DNA of 64,000 bases from Streblospio benedicti. Lineage: Eukaryota; Annelida; Polychaeta; Spionida; Spionidae. Position 1 is the first letter of the stretch; the number at the start of each line of letters is the position of its first letter. A program made the position numbers and the translations under genes. A model generated the notes under the pieces. It saw nothing but the letters and a program-made list of their open reading frames with translations, was not told the origin of the DNA and did no database searches. The stretch covers positions 1-64,000 of the forward strand of contig JAGTTF010000035.1 in NCBI GenBank assembly GCA_019095985.1, in the 5' to 3' direction. This document shows positions 1 to 12,020 of this stretch, piece by piece.

Positions 1-100
1 TGTTTGAGGCCGCCTACAAAATGGACTAAACCCCCCTCTGGTATCATTATTTACATTATTTATGATTGTTCCTTAAAAACATGTACATAAATATATTTCA

Positions 101-130
101 AATGAATGAATGAATGAATGAATGAATGAA
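101..130. repeat. AATG tetranucleotide microsatellite
   Basis: About seven and a half perfect AATG units in a row, read directly from the sequence. It lies just upstream of a candidate exon and has no other apparent role. Confidence 0.95.
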
Positions 131-156
131 CAGGAAATATTTTGATATTTTTGCAG

Positions 157-257
157 TGATGGCATTAGAAAGTAGAGGCTTGTTTGATAGACTTTCTCAT
201 CTCCAGACCAGGAAAAATCTCAACACCGAGACCTGTGTAGGAGACGCTCAGCTGACT
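157..257 (+). CDS. Candidate internal exon of an unidentified host gene
   Basis: A 101-bp open stretch sits between a pyrimidine-rich acceptor ending TTTTTGCAG and a good donor GTGAGT. It encodes about 33 residues beginning near ALESRGLFDRLSHLQTRKNL and ending GDAQLT, entering with two bases of a split codon and leaving in phase 0. The composition (mixed charged and polar residues, no low complexity) looks like real protein, unlike the surrounding AT-rich DNA. I do not recognise the family and see no other exon here that joins with certainty. It could belong to the same gene as the exons at 6599-6874, but the phases do not fit directly, so at least one exon would be missing. It could also be a chance open stretch. 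Confidence 0.35.
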
Positions 258-2276
258 GTGAGTATCATATTTTTATCTGTACATTTTGCTATTACCATAT
301 ATCTCTCACAACCTGAAGCATTTTGAAACTCATAATTGTTGTCAAGGATATGTAATGTTTGTTGTTTAGAACTTCTTTTTGTTCAGAATTAGTTATCCAT
401 GTCTTTATTGATGGGAGCCTTTCATTTTCTATTAATAAAATAAAACTCATACTGATTCAAAACGTCACCTCTAACATTAGTCAATTTTGAATGTGTCTAT
501 CAGTAATATTGTCGCCTCTAAGGGCGGAGGCACGGCGGGCACCAGGCAGGCCACGGGGAAACATTGGGGATGGTCTCCACGTCTACTACCGATTGGCCCG
601 TCGCGTCTCCTCTGGGTGGGGGCACGGACACACCGGATCGACAGCCGCATCTGAAGGGGCTTCCCGGATCTGCCACTCTGGTCCGCTCCTGCTTCACTTG
701 TATTGTTGGGATGTTGGGATTGTGAAAGGGGTTGGCTATGTAAGTGGATGTATAGCTGCTTATCATTAAATACTAAATCCATATAATCTTAAAATCCATT
801 TATTCAATTCCGGTGTTAGTAAGCAGCTCTATCTTTCATAAACCCATTGGGAGGTAGAACCTCAGCACGCAAATTCCACTCTCTACATTTTCACCGCTAG
901 AATGCAACTGACTGCCCGCTCCCACCAGCCTCATCTCGGCTGGTGGTGGCTGCTGTTAAATCAGTCTCATTACATCATAGCGGGGAATTTCCTAGTCATC
1001 CTCATCCCTGGACGTCATTCATGCTCCATCACTGCAACCCAGCCATTTTTGTACTGTGTCACACGACAACCCTCCGGTCTTTTGAGAGATTTTCACTCAA
1101 AGACCAAGCTGCCGCGCAACCAAAAATGGCTAAGTCCCAACCACTGACGATGACTCCCACTAACGTCCAAGTATGAGCTACTTATATGCTAATAATGACG
1201 AGTACCTATACACTATTCGCCCCCTATGTATATCTAAACCTCAACTCTCTTTACGCTCAACTTATATGGTGTGCTTCCTCTTTAATATCACTATTCAAGT
1301 CCAATGTTCAATACATGTGGCCATATTACAAGTCCTGCCACTATAGAGCACACCATATTTACATCATTTCTAATCAGTTACCTATCCTATGGTACTCGAC
1401 ATTATGCTACTTTGATTGAAATAATTACATGATTGTACACATACGTATATTCAACTAAAAAATGAAATATGTTTTACACGTTGCATTTAATTTTACCTGC
1501 CTATGGCTACTTAACTTAAGTGTGCTGTGTGTTATCACATTATAGATCTCATTGGTACAGCATATGTCAACATTATATGCCGTAAATATTTGAATTTCAA
1601 TACTTAATTGCTGCTATAACTGTTAGTAATGTACATCTGACTTGTTGGCCGTCTGGCTTTTCTAAATTTTAAAAACTAGACCCTCAAAACACAATGCATC
1701 TGGCCATCAAGTCAGTCATGGTTAGTGGTTAGTGAGTAGTATTCATGCACTATATATATATGGTAACGAGAAACTATAACGTCAATGTTCTGTTCCTGTG
1801 CGCACTCGTGTTCCTCCTTACTTTATACATTTCCAGCCAGTGAAGATGTATACTGTTCACCATTTCACTTCTTAAATCAATTGTTTTGACATTAGCTATT
1901 GTATTGCTCGTGTTGACCTGGTATGGTTTGCATTATGTTCCAGCAAATGTCTGTCTCTGTGCTTTTATTTTTAGTTCATTTTCTTCTATTGTTCTCTGTC
2001 CGTGTTATGGCTAACTATCTCGTAGTGTCACTTCAGGACCTTTCGGTCGTTTCACCGCCGTCCGCCCGGTACCTCCCTTTTCCCCGATTTCAGCATCACG
2101 TCCACCTCCTGTATATCTGCTATAGTCATTTTCTACAGGTTTGGTTTGGATTTGATGTTCATTTTGTGCGGCTGCTTTACCCTTTGGTGGATTCACGTTA
2201 GCACCTTGCCTTCTTAATATTGTTCATGTTGCATGCTGCCAGCTCGTGACGTGATTTTATTTGTTGCCAGGGTGTC
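258..2276. other. Intergenic or intronic DNA with a GC-rich patch
   Basis: No convincing coding region. Positions 510-720 form a GC- and CpG-rich island in otherwise AT-rich DNA; reading frames open in it on both strands but none looks like a protein. A short hairpin lies at 922-946 (9-bp perfect stem CCACCAGCC with a 7-nt loop). The rest is featureless by eye. Confidence 0.6.
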
Positions 2277-3436
2277 GTGGGTAGAAATCTTGGGGGATGC
2301 ATGCGCCTGCCAGTCATCACTGCAGGTGCGGGGCAGGTCCGAGACGATCCGGCGGCAAGCCGTCGTACTGAGTCCATCAGTGGCACCCTCGCCTGAAATC
2401 TGACAAATTGGTTTTAGTTATATTCATGGAGGAATGGTCTTTATTGCTGACGTCATTCTAGTATTTCTTCTGGGTATATTTCTTTTCTATTTGTATTCAT
2501 TTCTCGTTACTCTTATACTATATGTGTTATATTACATAGATTTTTATATTGGTTTACAAAATACTATCTACAAGTTACATTGAAGTATTCTAACTAGTTT
2601 ATCATTTATTTACAGGTTACTCATTTTCAGTGGTTGTGAGTCACCCCCCGTTCATTTGAAATTGAATCCTCAATTTACACAAAAAACACAACAACATCAT
2701 CTAATTCATGCACCGCCTGCAACACCGCCTTGTAGCACAATAAGCAAAAAAAAAAACATGCATGATCAATTGTAAATTAGCATCAGCCAGTGCATGTACA
2801 CGTGTACGTGCTTATTAGTAACATGTATCGTGCATATGTTATATTCCGAGCCTGAAGTTAAAATATAGTAGAAGGTATTAAATGCATTCATGAAGTCGTG
2901 GGTAGAAATCTTGGGGACACGCCTGCAGGTGGGTCGACACAACAATATGATGCATATGATGCATGCTACAAAGTCAGTGGGACCAAAGGCGGGTTCTATA
3001 TCTATTAATATAAAATACAAGGTTAGCTACATGGTATCAATAGTCAACAAAATAAAATAACTGTATCCCATGGCCAAACAATTACTAATTTATCCACTGG
3101 GCATGACCAGAATCTGGATTATGATTACTACTGTTCAACAGACAGTGTCAATGACAGCTGCATATTAAAATGTTAGCGCAAATTAAGGCCTTTTCGGCCT
3201 TTGTTTATCTGTGTAGTTAGGTACTTCCAGCAGCGTCCCTGGCTTATGCCTTCTTCAATGTCTTACTAACAACCAATGGTTTTGTGTATGATGTGCCAAA
3301 AGCACGCAAGAACCAGTTTGCAATGGCGATAATGATGACACCGCCCGTTACAATTTTTCAATTGAAGAACCCAAAGTGCATGTTGCTTGTGGGGCTATAC
3401 AACAATCTTATATTTCTGAAATAAAGCATATATATA
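2277..3436 (-). repeat. Inverted copy of the 4762-5783 element (left arm of a large palindrome)
   Basis: This segment matches the reverse complement of 4915-5783 with moderate divergence. It starts with the same end, GTGGGTRGAAATCTTGGGG, and follows the partner through the ATTGGTTTTAGTTATATTCATG segment, the region at 2640-2800 and the region at 2820-3060. It then carries about 330 bp (3062-3390) absent from the partner before matching again at 3395-3436. The terminal repeat expected at its other end is missing. It has no coding capacity. It is either one arm of an inverted duplication or a second truncated copy of the same non-autonomous element. Confidence 0.75.
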
Positions 3437-3518
3437 TACATGAATAAGCATTATAACCCTCCTATGCCACAGACGTGGTCAATCATCTGGTGTAATTGCA
3501 AAGCCTATATCTAAAAAA

Positions 3519-4748
3519 TCATATTATGTTATGTCATTGTCATTACTGAAAAGTTATCTGCAAAAGGTAATGATGATTGAAAGTACTTGGTAATAATATT
3601 CGAGTATCCAAAGTAATTGTACCAGCCCTGATTATTGCAATATGTCAAAATGAGCGTCCGTACTGTATCATTATCAATTATTACATGTTATCATTAACTG
3701 ACATTAACTGACATTAACTGCTTGTATTTTCCTAGTGTTGCCTATCCCAACATATGTCATGATTATAGTTGGGGCTCTTACGTATGTCTATTTGTCTTAT
3801 CACATGATGAGCGCATCGCTACTATCTTTCATTGGAAGGTGGTACGCCCTGTTTTATTGTGATGGTCACTCAACTGCGACATAACCCTTTCTCCTCAAAG
3901 GCTGTGGGTGGACGGTGGATGTCTCCCCTATGATCCCGCTTTGCCCAGGCGGCGCCCCCCGGATGAGAGGGGGCGTTTTGCGTCTGTATCTCGTTCCTGT
4001 CCTAGTCGACTGCCGCCGTTAGCTGACTGAAATAGTCACTAGTGACCAAGGTGGCTGGTTTGGCATGCAACATGTTGGAAATTATTCTGTGTGAAAAATG
4101 GGACATACAAATGCACTTAAACCCCTCCCCTCGTGCAAACCCTGGGCCTGCCAATGACATCATTGATTTGGTAATATGAGAGCATGAGTAATAGATGTAA
4201 TGCATCATTGAATTAGATACTACACTTACTTGACATAAGTCCAGGACCTAAACACATAAACAGCATTTTCCTGTCATTGTACAAGTTTCAGAGTCATTAT
4301 ATTTGACAATTTCAATATCAAAATTTCTAGCTTTAAAGTAGTAATGAGTTAATAGCATTATAGGTAGAATAAAGGATAATTGGGTGGCTAAGGGTCTCAA
4401 AATACATAGACATTTCATCATTGCTTTGCACATAGGTTTCATAATGCAATTCAACACCGAACACCGGCAACCATTTATTATGGAAACCAGCCCTACAAAC
4501 GACATGCACGGTCTGCTTGTATTTTCCTAGTGTTGCCTATCCCAACATATGTCATGATTATAGTTGGGGCTCTTACGCATGTCTATTTGTCTTATCACAT
4601 GATGAGCGCATCGCTACTATCTTTCATTGGAAGGTGGTACGCCCTGTTTTATTGTGATGGTCACGCCCAACTGCACAACTGTACTTTCAATCATCATTAC
4701 CTTTTGCAGATAACTTTTCAGTAATGACAATGACATAACATAATATGA
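3519..4748. mobile_element. Fold-back segment with 68-bp perfect inverted repeats and 152-bp internal direct repeats
   Basis: The first 68 bp (3519-3586) and the last 68 bp (4681-4748) are exact reverse complements by eye. Inside are two 152-bp direct repeats, 3718-3869 and 4513-4664, differing at about one position (ACGTATG versus ACGCATG). The second direct repeat ends 16 bp before the right inverted repeat; the first is 131 bp from the left one. The 643 bp between the direct repeats include a GC-rich patch near 3890-3990. No protein is encoded. The near-perfect identity suggests recent origin or ongoing gene conversion. The superfamily is not recognised, and no target duplication is clear because it sits within a larger palindrome. 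Confidence 0.7.
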
Positions 4749-4761
4749 CCGGAGGGTTGTC

Positions 4762-5783
4762 GTGGGTGGAAATCTTGGGGGATGCATGTGCCTGCCAGTC
4801 ATCATTGCAGGTGTGGGGCAGGTCCCAGACGATCCGCAGCGAACCGTTGTACTGAGTCCATCAGTGGCGCCCTCTCCTGAAAGCTGACAAATTGGTTTTA
4901 GTTATATTCATGTATAAAATATGCTTTATTTCAGGAATATAAGATGGTTATGAAGCTGCCAATCAACATAAAGATTTGGGTCTTCTATTGATAAATTTAA
5001 ATGGGCGCTATATTTTGTTGATCACTGTTATACCATGTAGCTAATCTTATATTTTAATAGATATAGTAGAAACAGGCATAATCTCCAAGATGGTAGCCAA
5101 CAGATGCACCTGCCTCTGGTGCCACCGACTTTGTAGCATGCATCCTATGCATCATATTGTTGTACCAGACGCATGGGTGTAGTGCTTTATAAATGCATTT
5201 AATAGCTTCTACTACATTTTAATTTCAGTCTCGGAATATAACATATGCACGGCACATGTTACTACTAAGCATGTACATGCTGATGCTAATTTACAATTGA
5301 TCATGCATGCTTTCTTGTTTGCTTTTGTGCTACCATTATGTACATGTATGTTGCAGGCGGTGCATGAAGCAGATTATGTGGTTGTTCTGTTTTTTGTGTA
5401 AATTGAGGATTCAATTTCAAATGAACGGGGGTGACTCACAACCACTGAAAATGAGTACCCTGTAAATAAATGATAAACTAGTTAGAATACTTCAATGTAA
5501 CTTGTAGATAGTACTTTGTATAACCAATATAAAATCTATGTTATATAACACATATAGTATAAGAGTAACGAGAACTGAATACAAATAGAAAAGAAATATA
5601 CTCAGAAGAAATGCTAGAATGACCTCAGCAATAAAGACCATTCCTCCATGAATATAACTAAAACCAATTTGTCAGCTTTCAGGAGAGGGCGCCACCGATG
5701 GACTCAGTACGACTGTTCACTGACCTGCCCCCACCTGCAATGATGACTGGCAGGCGCATGCATCCCCCAAGATTTCCACCCAC
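4762..5783 (+). mobile_element. Non-autonomous element with ~150-bp terminal inverted repeats
   Basis: The left end 4762-4914 and the reverse complement of the right end 5641-5783 align over about 150 bp at roughly 90 percent identity, both beginning GTGGGTGGAAATCTTGGGG. The 700-bp interior is AT-rich and non-coding. The length (1.02 kb), long terminal repeats and lack of coding fit a MITE or fold-back element. A relative in opposite orientation lies at 2277-3436. No target duplication was identified with confidence, so the superfamily is left open. Confidence 0.75.
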
Positions 5784-6598
5784 AATGTTGACAGTATGTA
5801 TTGCAATGTCATGTTTTACATTAGATTTTTTGTAAACAAGAATTACGCAATGTGTTGTGATTCAGACTGCTGTAACCTTGATGTGTGTATTGTGAGACAC
5901 TCTGTTTAAAAGATCAAGGCAAGGAGCATCATTAGTCGTCTCTGTAACAATTTTTTCTGGCATTGTTAAAAATTTTGATTTCTGAATTATGTTTTTACAT
6001 CATTGAGCTGAATTTCATAATTAAAACGAAAAACATTTAGAAAATTCTTTTGTGAATTTATGTACTCATGATGCTTCAACTGTCAGTCAGTTTTCAGAGT
6101 TTTGTATTGCTGATTTTGTGGACCAATTTTCAAACATTTATAGTCATGTAAGAATGGTAAAGATATGGCAGGATGAAGAAGACAATATAATCTTTCTCAC
6201 GCAATGTTTTCAAACAATATATATTGTTTTGACAGACGAAATAGAGCATCGAAATTTTGTAGGCCAAAATAAGTTATTACCTGCTAGTTATGTTACTATT
6301 ATTGTAGTACCAACAGCAGATATATACTCCATCTAACAGTTCACGTGGCATAGGTCTGCTCAGTATATAACACTTAAACAGTGAAAATTATCGTTTATTT
6401 GTCCTAAAATGCTCAAAACATGGTGCTACAATCTGTCAACAACGCTGTACAACACCCATGTTGAAGAGATTTACTTTAACTGACATTTGAAGCAGCACTG
6501 TAGCACTGAAAATATTTTTTACAGCTCAGCTATTAATTTAACTTTTAACTAAAGTTAATGAATAAAAATTGTCTGAGTTTGAACATGTTTTTGCATAG
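5784..6598. other. AT-rich DNA with no assigned gene
   Basis: An open stretch at 6094-6150 (about FSEFCIADFVDQFSNIYSH) lies between TCAGTCAG and the strong donor-like GTAAGA. It could be an exon, but nothing else supports it. Nothing else is seen. Confidence 0.4.
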
Positions 6599-6874
6599 AA
6601 TCCTGCCATCACTGACAACGAAGCGTCAACGACATGACGACATCTCCACCTGTGGACTTCAAGTGGTGTATGTCTTTTTCATTTTTATCATGTATTATGA
6701 GCTTGTCCGTAGTGCAATTTTTGTTGTTTTTTTTAATCTACTGTGAGGTATCATATGCTGTACTTTACTTTAGTAAATTTGTATAAAGATGTAATATTTG
6801 TATTTGATTGCTGCAATTTCAATATTTTTTGACAGCTAAACGGGGAAGAAGTGCCACTGCATGAGATATTCTGA
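6599..6874 (+). CDS. Candidate last two exons of an unidentified host gene
   Basis: Two short open pieces fit a splice model. Exon 6599-6665 follows an acceptor ending GCATAG and is followed by GTGTATGT; it reads ILPSLTTKRQRHDDISTCGL then QV. Exon 6836-6874 follows a strong acceptor TTTTTTGACAG and reads LNGEEVPLHEIF then TGA. The phases agree (both phase 0 at the junction), and an AATAAA lies 143 bp beyond the stop. The residue mix looks like a genuine protein C-terminus, but I do not recognise the family. The donor is only fair and there is no homology evidence, so this could be chance. If real, it and the 157-257 exon are the only host gene evidence in the window. Confidence 0.35.
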
Positions 6875-7016
6875 TGTTGAAAGTTTTGATTGATTTGAAT
6901 AATATATGTGATAAACAAAAACTGGAGTAGAAAACGTATTATTGCTTTAACCAGGAATTTAGAAATTGTTGTTGTTGTTTTATCTCTTCACTGCTATTTG
7001 TGCATCTAAATGATCC

Positions 7017-7022
7017 AATAAA
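7017..7022 (+). terminator. Candidate polyadenylation signal AATAAA
   Basis: A canonical hexamer 143 bp downstream of the TGA at 6872-6874. The spacing suits the candidate terminal exon, but AATAAA is common by chance in DNA this AT-rich. Confidence 0.3.
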
Positions 7023-8076
7023 CATCACGATGTGACATACAGCGAATGTAGTTGATGTCAAACATAAAAATGGATCCCAAAGATTTTGTGTAAAATAGAT
7101 TTTGAATAATGACACTAATGCATACTATCAAACAGAACCAGGTTAAACTATCGCATCAGAACATCTAATGCAGGGACACCTCCCCAGTGTCTAAAGAAAA
7201 TAAAATTGAAACTGTACATTAATTGGCTACTTCTATAAAAAGCAGCATTTATTTACAGCACCGGCTCTAGATACATCGTTAGAAGCTACTAAGAGTAGAA
7301 GAGACTCCATCAACGACTTGGTTCTCTTCTTGAGGGGAAAAAATTCAGAAGCACCTGTTTTTGTTCTCAGAATTAAACAGTGGAATAATTAACTGCTCAA
7401 TGTATGAAACTGTGAAAACTTGGCCAACTTAATTTAAATGTAATTGTCATTATGAGGTAGTCTATAATTATTGTTATTCTGTTAATTAAAGATTATTTTT
7501 CATACTATATAGTAAAGGCTAATGGACAAGTAAATCAGATGTATTGACTTTTAACACATTTTTATTTGCACCATCATGAATAGAGTATGGATACTTTTCT
7601 GTGCAACATTGATTTTATTATCAACCTGCAAATACTTTTCATCTATAGAATAAAGAGTTAAGTGCAATGAAAAATAAATATATGATTGAATGTAATATGT
7701 ATTTTTAATTTTAGCTAACTTAATCATGTTTGCTCGTCTGCTATTTTCATATTTTAAATTTTAGTTACTTCTTATAGAGTATCAAAATAAATTTTAAAGT
7801 TAATAAACTAAACATTATTTCAGTTACATTATTATGAAATGAAACACACAGCAGAGTATTTCAACACACGCTATTCTTTTTTAGTACATATCCACATTTT
7901 TTTTATCCATTACCAGTTCTTCATAAATTTCTTTAGCCAATTTTTACTCGGTTCACAGAACAATGTGGAAATAAACGGATGCTATGACCTCCGGCTATGA
8001 CTCAATTTTGCTAGTAATATTTTAAAAAGTTAAAGCAAAAACTGCCATTTTTTTCAATGAATTACATTAATGCCAT
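7023..8076. other. AT-rich DNA, no feature seen
   Basis: No coding stretch, terminal repeat or tandem array is visible by eye in this kilobase. Confidence 0.6.
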
Positions 8077-8991
8077 TTAAGGGGACTATGAACTCTTTTC
8101 TAAGGATTTTATTAAACTTTGATTTTCTCACTCATTATTGCTTCATTTCTTACAAATTACATCTTATTTTGTAGATAATTATCTAATCTAATGACACAAC
8201 ATGATTTGAATTGTATAGATTGATGAACATATTTTTTATAAAGCACATAGTGAAAAAATTACAACTTTGCCTGCGAAGCATATAACGGATAGTGAAACAT
8301 CGAAATGACCAAAATCACTATTCAGTCACAAAATTTGTATATTTATATAGAAAACCTTGCCTCAATTTTTTTATATTTTTCCTCTTTATCATTTTACATG
8401 CATTTTAAATTTCAAAACTGCTTATTTTCCGAATTTTTTTTTTTTCAAATCAAGACAAAAACGTTCATAATTCATCAACAAATTAAAAAATCAAAATGCC
8501 TAGTAAGGTTTTCTTCAGAATGCATATATCTTCAAATATAAACACGTTTGTGAAAATTTGATTTCACGGTTAAAGAGTAATATAAAAAGGAAAATTTCAT
8601 CCACTATGCAAATTTAGTTTTGAGAAAATGGGCTTTAAACATGGCATATGCATTGATAGTAGTTGCTATCTATAAAATGTATCATATAAGAAAAACTATT
8701 GATGATAAAAGGTTCAATTTAAAAGGATGTTGTTCTTTAACATTTATAGCATACAAAACATTGAAAATGTAAAATTTGAATTTTTAGCCCATATAGCCTT
8801 ATAGGCCTGCAAAGAATGAGTCATTATTTTTCACTTCGGGTTGGTCTTCACAAAATGGGTTGTAATGGGAAAACTATTGAAGATAAAAGGTTCATTTCAA
8901 AATATGTTTTTCTTCATAGTTTACAGTATAATAGATATTAAAAAGGTGAAAATAGAATATTTTTCCCTTAAAGACTTCATAGTACCCTTAA
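8077..8991 (+). mobile_element. 915-bp TTAA-bounded non-autonomous element, copy 1
   Basis: The element is bounded by TTAA (8077-8080 and 8988-8991). Imperfect terminal inverted repeats of about 20 bp read TTAAGGGGACTATGAACTC on the left and, reverse-complemented, TTAAGGGTACTATGAAGTC on the right. A second copy in opposite orientation at 27,246-28,156 matches over the whole length at roughly 80-85 percent, which fixes the ends. The right half contains a degenerate dimer: 8688-8790 resembles 8868-8968 (both carry ACTATTGAWGATAAAAGGTT). No protein is encoded. TTAA target preference is known for piggyBac and Kolobok elements; the GGG start suits Kolobok better, but the assignment is inference. 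Confidence 0.75.
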
Positions 8992-9385
8992 ATCTGTAAA
9001 AGAAATACCTACAGATGGTTGATATAATTTCAGTCGGCTTTAATACATGTACAGTATTACTAATCAATTAACACCCTGCAGTGTTGTTACATAATGACCA
9101 CGCATTGGTGTCAATTTCTGCTTTTTATCCTCTTCTGCTTTTTCTGCCTTTTCTGTTGAATAGGCCGATCTGTGACTAGCCAGTGTTTCATTATTCTCTA
9201 GTCTAAAGGTTGGAATAGCCAGTTTATTTCCATATTGTTCTATTAACAAAATTTCTGCTTTCAAACACTCAGGACAGGAAGGAGAAATAAATGATTTCCA
9301 AATATGAGAAGTACTGTGTCATTTCTTTAGTCTATTTTTACATCATGACCTTTTGTCAGGGATATGTCCTGGAAACTAGCCAAAC
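8992..9385. other. No supported feature
   Basis: A 66-codon minus-strand frame (9264-9064) contains a lysine/glutamate-rich stretch, but no splice or homology signal supports it. Confidence 0.5.
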
Positions 9386-9758
9386 AAGTGGTCATCCCGG
9401 GTTTTGCTCTATTTAGTAAGGTCAGCCCATAGGGTTGTCAAACTATACTCCTGAGGAGGATAGGCCTTTCTATTTTAGTTACCTGTGAGGACTAACCTGT
9501 GATTATCCTCTCTGTTCTGCTAAGCAAGCTCCTGCCACTGTATTGACATAGCTGAAGAGACATCTTCCATTTTACTATAGAGATTCAAACCCAAGACCTC
9601 TGGGTTGAGATGATAATTGACCAAGTATGTAGGCAGGCTGGGGGTTATAGAGACATCGGTTTGTCCGAGTAACCTTTTAACAGCCTGCTGCTTGGAATGA
9701 TCATTCTGGTCTCACAATCTTGGGGTCGTGAGTTCGAGTCCCGTCAGGGCCACTTGAT
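9386..9758 (+). repeat. tRNA-like element with inverted ends, copy 1
   Basis: The left end begins CAAGTGGTCATCCCGGG and the right end, reverse-complemented, CAAGTGGCCCTGACGGG, about 13 of 17 matching. The right end carries a good RNA polymerase III B-box-like sequence, AGTTCGAGTCC, at 9731-9741, as in tRNA T-arms. Positions 9602-9758 match 18,646-18,952 in the same orientation once an insertion in the latter is removed. It may be a tRNA-derived SINE or a MITE whose ends resemble a tRNA acceptor stem. It is too diverged and too long to be a functional tRNA gene. Confidence 0.5.
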
Positions 9759-11483
9759 AAAGTAAAAACTCACCGTCTCCAGTAACACCAGACCAGTCAT
9801 TATGTGTCGGACAGGCGTGCTAACCCGCTGAACCAACCTTTCCTACGAGGGATAGACGTGTTCACACTTTCCTATATATCATATTGCGCAATGTCTGTCA
9901 TGCCACTTGACGATATATTTAGATAGGCACCCTCTCTCGCTACTATAGCCTCTATATCACTGAAACCCCGTTATGCTGAGTACGTTGTAACCTGACAGGG
10001 TTTTGCATTGTGTCCGGCCACTTCTTTGACAATAACACCACTCATTTAATGACATCGTTACTCTAAAATCATTTGGAAGTTCATTCCAAAATTTTGGCGC
10101 AGTGAGTGTAATCCATATTGACTGAAACTGAAATATACCTCTATCGCATGCAATACAGCCCTATCTCATAATAGGTGCAATCTATCAAACATAGATGTAT
10201 GTAGATACAATTAGCTACCACATGTTTCAAACAAACTGATAGGGTGTATTTTGACAAGAGAGTGAGAGTGACGCAGGGCCTGTGAGATAAAGTGTGTGTG
10301 TGTGTGTGTGTGTGTGTGGGGGGGTGACCTTTACCAATATATGTAGCCCCCCTTCACTCTTGACCCATCATCCTTACAAGTATATGGGTGGGCGCTCTGA
10401 AGAGAAGATGGGGCCTTGAGAGTAACGGGACTGGGCTTATGAGAAGATGGACCATGAGAGTGGCCAGGGGCTTTACAAGGGCTATATAAAAGACAGAGGC
10501 TTCAGGTAAGTTTTATGCCTTGAGATTGGAGCGGTCAGGGGGAGGGGCTGCTTAACCCCCACATTGCCCCCTCCCCTCTTGATTCATAATCCCAGTCTGA
10601 GTAAGTAAAGTCTGACTCCACTCAAATTTGCTGTTGATTGTAGTACAAAATGTTCCAACATTCCTAATCAAAAAGCCTGAATACACTCATGTAATCGCAC
10701 ACATGTGATCTAGAGAATATCAAAATATGTCGTGCACCCTCTTTGGCTAGAAGCTCTGTGGTTAAGTGTACCCTGTCTGCTTCCAAAATTAACAATGTGG
10801 TATACACTGTTTATATGTTAATAGAGATGTAATTGATCATTACCTCTCCTTACAGACAAGAGACACTATACCTGGATTAACCTCATTGCCCGGAATACAT
10901 CCCTATCGTCCTAAATAATATTACACCCCTACCTCTCCAAGAAATATTAAATGAATGCCCCAATTGATGATGCGCAAATTACCAATACAAATTCCTAATT
11001 GCAGTTCATGAAATTTTATGTAAGTGAATCATTTACAATAGCCAACATTTAAGTAAAAAAAATGCCATTCATTCCAAAGCATTGTAGCATTGGGTGACGA
11101 ATTCGCCCTCTCCGCCCCCCGGCCCTCCTTACAACTAAAATATATTATCAAGCTGCTCAGTATATTATAAGTTAGAGAACTATCTAAAAATATTATATTT
11201 CATGAAACTTTTTTCTCTCTTTAATCAAAGATATCACACAGTACTTGAATTTACCTAGCCCTCATCCTCATCCTATCATTAGTAACAACATAAAACAAAC
11301 CCCAACCCCACCTCTGTTAGAGTATCTGAATGGTGAATTTAGTATCACTGAATATGCTCCACTGTACCATTACCACTCTTATGTACAGGTCAATCAAAGA
11401 TAGGAGCTGACATTGCTCAAATAAATCTGTTGAATATAATATAGTGTAACTCCTAATACCTTGTATTTTGTTAACCTGCCTAA
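9759..11483. other. Intergenic DNA with a GT microsatellite
   Basis: Contains a GT dinucleotide run at 10,292-10,317 running into a G tract to 10,324. No gene or complete mobile element was recognised in the remainder. Confidence 0.6.
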
Positions 11484-11972
11484 GGCCCCATAAAATTAAT
11501 AAAATGTTTCTCGTCCCCTCCCTCCTGTGTATAGGGTAGCCTCCTGAACATTTTTATTGCCTTCCCTGTGATAAAAAATAAACGGCCCTCCCGCCTGGCT
11601 GCAAACAAAACGGCCCCGTGTCATAGGCCTGTCATTTGTTTGCTATGCACGCTAGATATCATACTTCATTGACCATGATTGACTATACTAGTTGTTTTAT
11701 AAGTGATGTTTTATGATTTTGATAATAGAAAGACATTGTTCACATACAATTGTAACACATGTAGTTCATTCATGGCCCAATATTCAACTTGAAAAATGAA
11801 AGATTTTGCGCGGAAGAAAAATAAAAAAGTAAAAAGTGAACCACTCCTCATTTTTTTAATAATATAAGGATGGAAAAATCAGCAAAATGAAAAATAAAGA
11901 ATAAAATTGACCTCCCTCCTATGTGTAGAAAAATAGGCAGGACGAGAAACATTTTATTAATTTTATGGAGCC
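11484..11972. mobile_element. PIF/Harbinger-type MITE, 489 bp
   Basis: Terminal inverted repeats of about 33 bp start GGCCCCATAAAATTAAT on the left and, reverse-complemented, GGCTCCATAAAATTAAT on the right, then share AAAATGTTTCTCGTCC. Both ends are flanked by TAA (11,481-11,483 and 11,973-11,975). TWA target duplications and GG-starting ends are hallmarks of PIF/Harbinger elements. The interior is non-coding. Its ends differ from the Harbinger at 13,650, so that element is unlikely to have mobilised it. Confidence 0.8.
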
Positions 11973-12020
11973 TAAGGGAGCACACATAAATTACTTCCCA
12001 GAGGGGGTCGGCCATTTGGT

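Noticed and set aside
477-782. Overlapping open frames of 80-100 codons on both strands in a GC-rich patch
   Set aside because: They are open in several frames at once because the patch is GC-rich; residue content is Arg/Pro-heavy with no motif or splice support.
9640-9760. Possible tRNA gene with a good B box
   Set aside because: No A box at the right distance and no cloverleaf; the sequence belongs to a longer repeat with another copy at 18,627-18,954.
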